Shown here: one piece after another, positions 4,577 to 5,657 of the stretch
Layout: each line of letters starts with the position of its first letter
How positions within the stretch are numbered: the first letter of the stretch is position 1
Assembly (NCBI GenBank): GCA_910586865.1
Contig: CAJUIY010000071.1
Coordinates: 1 to 5,657 of the forward strand
DNA length: 5,657 bases
Source of the DNA: an uncultured Bacilli bacterium
GTDB lineage: Bacteria; Bacillota_I; Bacilli_A; RF39; UBA660
Direction of reading: 5' to 3'
Program-made: the position numbers and the translations under genes
Notes under the pieces: model-generated
Told to the model about the DNA's origin: nothing
Database searches by the model: none
Seen by the model: the letters and a program-made list of their open reading frames with translations, nothing else

Positions 4577-4652
4577 TGGTGACCTGTATGAGATTCGAAC
4601 TCATGACCCTTTGATTAAAAGTCAAATGCTCTACCGACTGAGCTAACAGATC
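4577..4652 (-). tRNA. tRNA-Lys(TTT)
   Basis: This 76-nt cloverleaf has acceptor GATCTGT paired with ACAGGTC, anticodon arm TTTGA-CTTTTAA-TCAAA and encoded CCA. Confidence 0.95.
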
Positions 4653-4671
4653 ACAAAATATAAAATATATA

Positions 4672-4746
4672 TGGCTGCCTCGGTTAGATTCGAACTAACG
4701 CATGTCAGAGTCAAAGTCTGATGCCTTACCACTTGGCTACGAGGCA
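4672..4746 (-). tRNA. tRNA-Gln(TTG)
   Basis: This 75-nt cloverleaf has acceptor TGCCTCG paired with CGAGGCA, anticodon arm TCAGA-CTTTGAC-TCTGA, discriminator G and encoded CCA. Confidence 0.95.
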
Positions 4747-4754
4747 AAATTTAG

Positions 4755-4838
4755 TGGTGGAGAGAGATGGATTCGAACCATCGAACCCGAAGGAACAGAT
4801 TTACAGTCTGTCGCGTTTAGCCACTTCGCTACCTCTCC
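4755..4838 (-). tRNA. tRNA-Tyr(GTA)
   Basis: This 84-nt class II tRNA has anticodon arm ACAGA-CTGTAAA-TCTGT, the long variable arm typical of bacterial tRNA-Tyr, and encoded CCA. Confidence 0.95.
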
Positions 4839-4846
4839 AAAAAAAA

Positions 4847-4922
4847 TGGTGCCGAAGCCAGGACTTGAACCCGGAACCTACTGATTACAAATCAGTTGCT
4901 CTACCAATTGAGCTATTTCGGC
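4847..4922 (-). tRNA. tRNA-Thr(TGT)
   Basis: This 76-nt cloverleaf has acceptor GCCGAAA, anticodon arm ACTGA-TTTGTAA-TCAGT and encoded CCA. Only 4 bases separate it from tRNA-Val. Confidence 0.95.
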
Positions 4923-4926
4923 ATAA

Positions 4927-5003
4927 TGGTGGGCGATATAGGACTCGAACCTATGACCCCCTGCTTGTAAGGCAGGTGCTCTAACCAACTGAGCTAATCG
5001 CCC
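4927..5003 (-). tRNA. tRNA-Val(TAC), first gene of the tRNA operon
   Basis: This 77-nt cloverleaf has acceptor GGGCGAT paired with ATCGCCC, anticodon arm CCTGC-CTTACAA-GCAGG and encoded CCA. The operon promoter's -10 box ends 22 bases upstream, leaving a leader of about 15 bases. Confidence 0.95.
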
Positions 5004-5025
5004 AAATCACCAGTTGACATTATCA

Positions 5026-5054
5026 AATATACCAGTTAATTTTTTTTTTGTCAA
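5026..5054 (-). promoter_or_regulatory. Promoter of the tRNA operon
   Basis: On the minus strand TTGACA (5049-5054) and TATATT (5026-5031) are spaced by exactly 17 bases, and the spacer begins with nine A. This is the only strong promoter seen upstream of the 13 tRNA genes. Confidence 0.85.
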
Positions 5055-5084
5055 TACCGATTTTAATTTTTTTATATTTTCATC

Positions 5085-5438
5085 CTATTTTGATATTTCT
5101 TTTACCTTCTTTTCTATCCATAAATCTAAATTTTCTTTTAAAGTATGAAATCCATTTGGTGTTTCAATAATCCTATTTTTTCTTTTATACTTTGCTCTAT
5201 ACCCTATATTTTTTATACTTAGTTTTGCTTGAAGGTCATTATGATTAATTTCTAAAATCTTTACTTTAATAGTCTCTCCTACAGAAACATAATCAGCAAT
5301 ATTTCTTACAAATTCATCCGATATTTCAGATATATGTACTAAACCACTATAGTATTCATCTAATTTGACAAAAAAACCATACTTTTCTATACCAGTAACA
5401 CTTCCTGTAACCACTTTCCCTACTTCATAATTTTTCAT
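5085..5438 (-). CDS. yugI: S1-domain RNA-binding protein, YugI/GSP13 (CvfD) type
   Basis: The 117-aa protein starts with one S1 (OB-fold) RNA-binding domain (about residues 6-76) with family features: VGKVVTGSVTGIEKYGFFV (6-24), GLVHISEIS (32-40), a VGE strand (53-55) and a final LSIK (73-76). The C-terminal tail has TPNGF.TLK...L..WIE (93-109), which I recognise from Bacillus YugI (general stress protein 13) and its relatives such as CvfD. That tail separates it from the similar S1 protein YabR. Members are small cytoplasmic proteins linked to ribosomes and stress or post-transcriptional control. The ATG (5436-5438) has AAAGGAAG at 5445-5452 with a 6-base spacer. A possible promoter TTGTAA-17-TATAAT lies at 5460-5488. 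No terminator separates it from the tRNA operon, so read-through is possible. Confidence 0.9.
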   Translation of the reverse strand: MKNYEVGKVVTGSVTGIEKYGFFVKLDEYYSGLVHISEISDEFVRNIADYVSVGETIKVKILEINHNDLQAKLSIKNIGYRAKYKRKNRIIETPNGFHTLKENLDLWIEKKVKEISK

Positions 5439-5459
5439 AGTGGACTTCCTTTCGATATT

Positions 5460-5488
5460 ATTATATCAAAAACTAGTTAATATTACAA
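5460..5488 (-). promoter_or_regulatory. Possible promoter of the S1-domain gene
   Basis: On the minus strand TTGTAA (5483-5488, four of six consensus bases) and TATAAT (5460-5465) are 17 bases apart. Transcription would start near 5453, leaving almost no leader before the ribosome binding site. Other TATAAT-like boxes at 5501-5506 and 5507-5512 lack a good -35. Confidence 0.5.
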
Positions 5489-5513
5489 ATACTAAAATCT
5501 ATTATAATTATAA

Positions 5514-5529
5514 TATACTCCATAGTATA
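5514..5529. repeat. Short palindrome upstream of the S1-domain gene
   Basis: TATACT-CCAT-AGTATA is a 6-bp inverted repeat about 25 bases upstream of the proposed -35 box. It could be a small operator or chance in A/T-rich DNA. The rest of the region from 5530 to the window end holds no supported gene; a 21-codon minus-strand frame at the edge is too short to call. Confidence 0.35.
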
Positions 5530-5657
5530 AAAAATTATAAACAATTTCTTATTATTATCTTTCATTTAACTACATATTGCCATATTTCTACCTAAAGGTT
5601 TGTTTTCAGGACAAAATAATGAATTAAAAACAAGATAGTTATTAAAGACTTATAATA

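Noticed and set aside
4338..4984. Frames of 60-87 codons on both strands inside the tRNA cluster
   Set aside because: Translations such as those with GERWIRTIEPEG or CRSQDLNPEPTDY are well-known artefacts of translating tRNA genes.
5594..5657. Minus-strand frame of 21 codons entering from the right edge, hydrophobic, ending in TAG
   Set aside because: It is too short to separate from chance in A/T-rich DNA, although it could be the end of an upstream gene.

Overview
The window reads as low-GC Bacillota DNA (Bacilli or a Mollicutes-like relative). The reasons are strongly A/T-rich intergenic DNA, Lys/Glu/Asn/Ile-rich proteins, Shine-Dalgarno sequences of the GGAGGTGAT type, T-rich hairpin terminators, a dense Bacilli-style tRNA operon with encoded CCA ends, and a YugI/GSP13-type S1 protein. 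Tryptophan is encoded by TGG and the visible stops are TAA or TAG, so nothing points to a changed genetic code. Nearly everything lies on the minus strand.

Right part (about 3745-5657), core genome. An S1-domain RNA-binding protein (yugI-like, 5085-5438) is followed, with no terminator between, by a near-consensus promoter (TTGACA-17-TATATT) and 13 tRNA genes in minus-strand order: Val(TAC), Thr(TGT), Tyr(GTA), Gln(TTG), Lys(TTT), Leu(TAA), Ser(TGA), an aberrant Ser-like tRNA, fMet(CAT), Asp(GTC), Phe(GAA), Arg(ACG), Pro(TGG). The operon ends in a 13-bp hairpin followed by a U-tract (3741-3780). The Ser-like gene keeps the acceptor and D arms of its neighbour tRNA-Ser(TGA), but its anticodon arm is a 20-nt A/T hairpin with no canonical loop.

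Middle part (about 2440-3718), accessory. A 97-aa protein and a 327-aa protein form a tight pair (stop and start one base apart). The larger one has a His-x-His motif and a later Tyr-x-x-Lys motif, as in rolling-circle HUH replication initiators. The join to the tRNA operon fits a plasmid-like or integrative element next to tRNA genes, but I see no integrase and no duplicated tRNA end.

Left part (1-2439), accessory. A 102-aa protein of unknown function is flanked by two copies of a 120-bp direct repeat (105 of 120 bases identical, offset 517 bp). In both copies the repeat sits just upstream of a Shine-Dalgarno sequence on the minus strand, but copy A has lost its gene. Further left, a 70-aa XRE-type repressor (plus strand) diverges from a 208-aa PD-(D/E)XK nuclease-like protein (minus strand) across an intergenic region with opposed, overlapping promoter elements and a perfect 8-bp inverted repeat. 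The left edge cuts through a membrane-anchored protein with a Lys/Glu/Asn-rich tail.

Working together: yugI and the tRNAs are translation functions. The HUH protein and its partner look like replication or transfer functions of an element. The regulator and nuclease pair resembles a self-contained regulated nuclease module, as seen in defence or control-protein arrangements; that role is inference.
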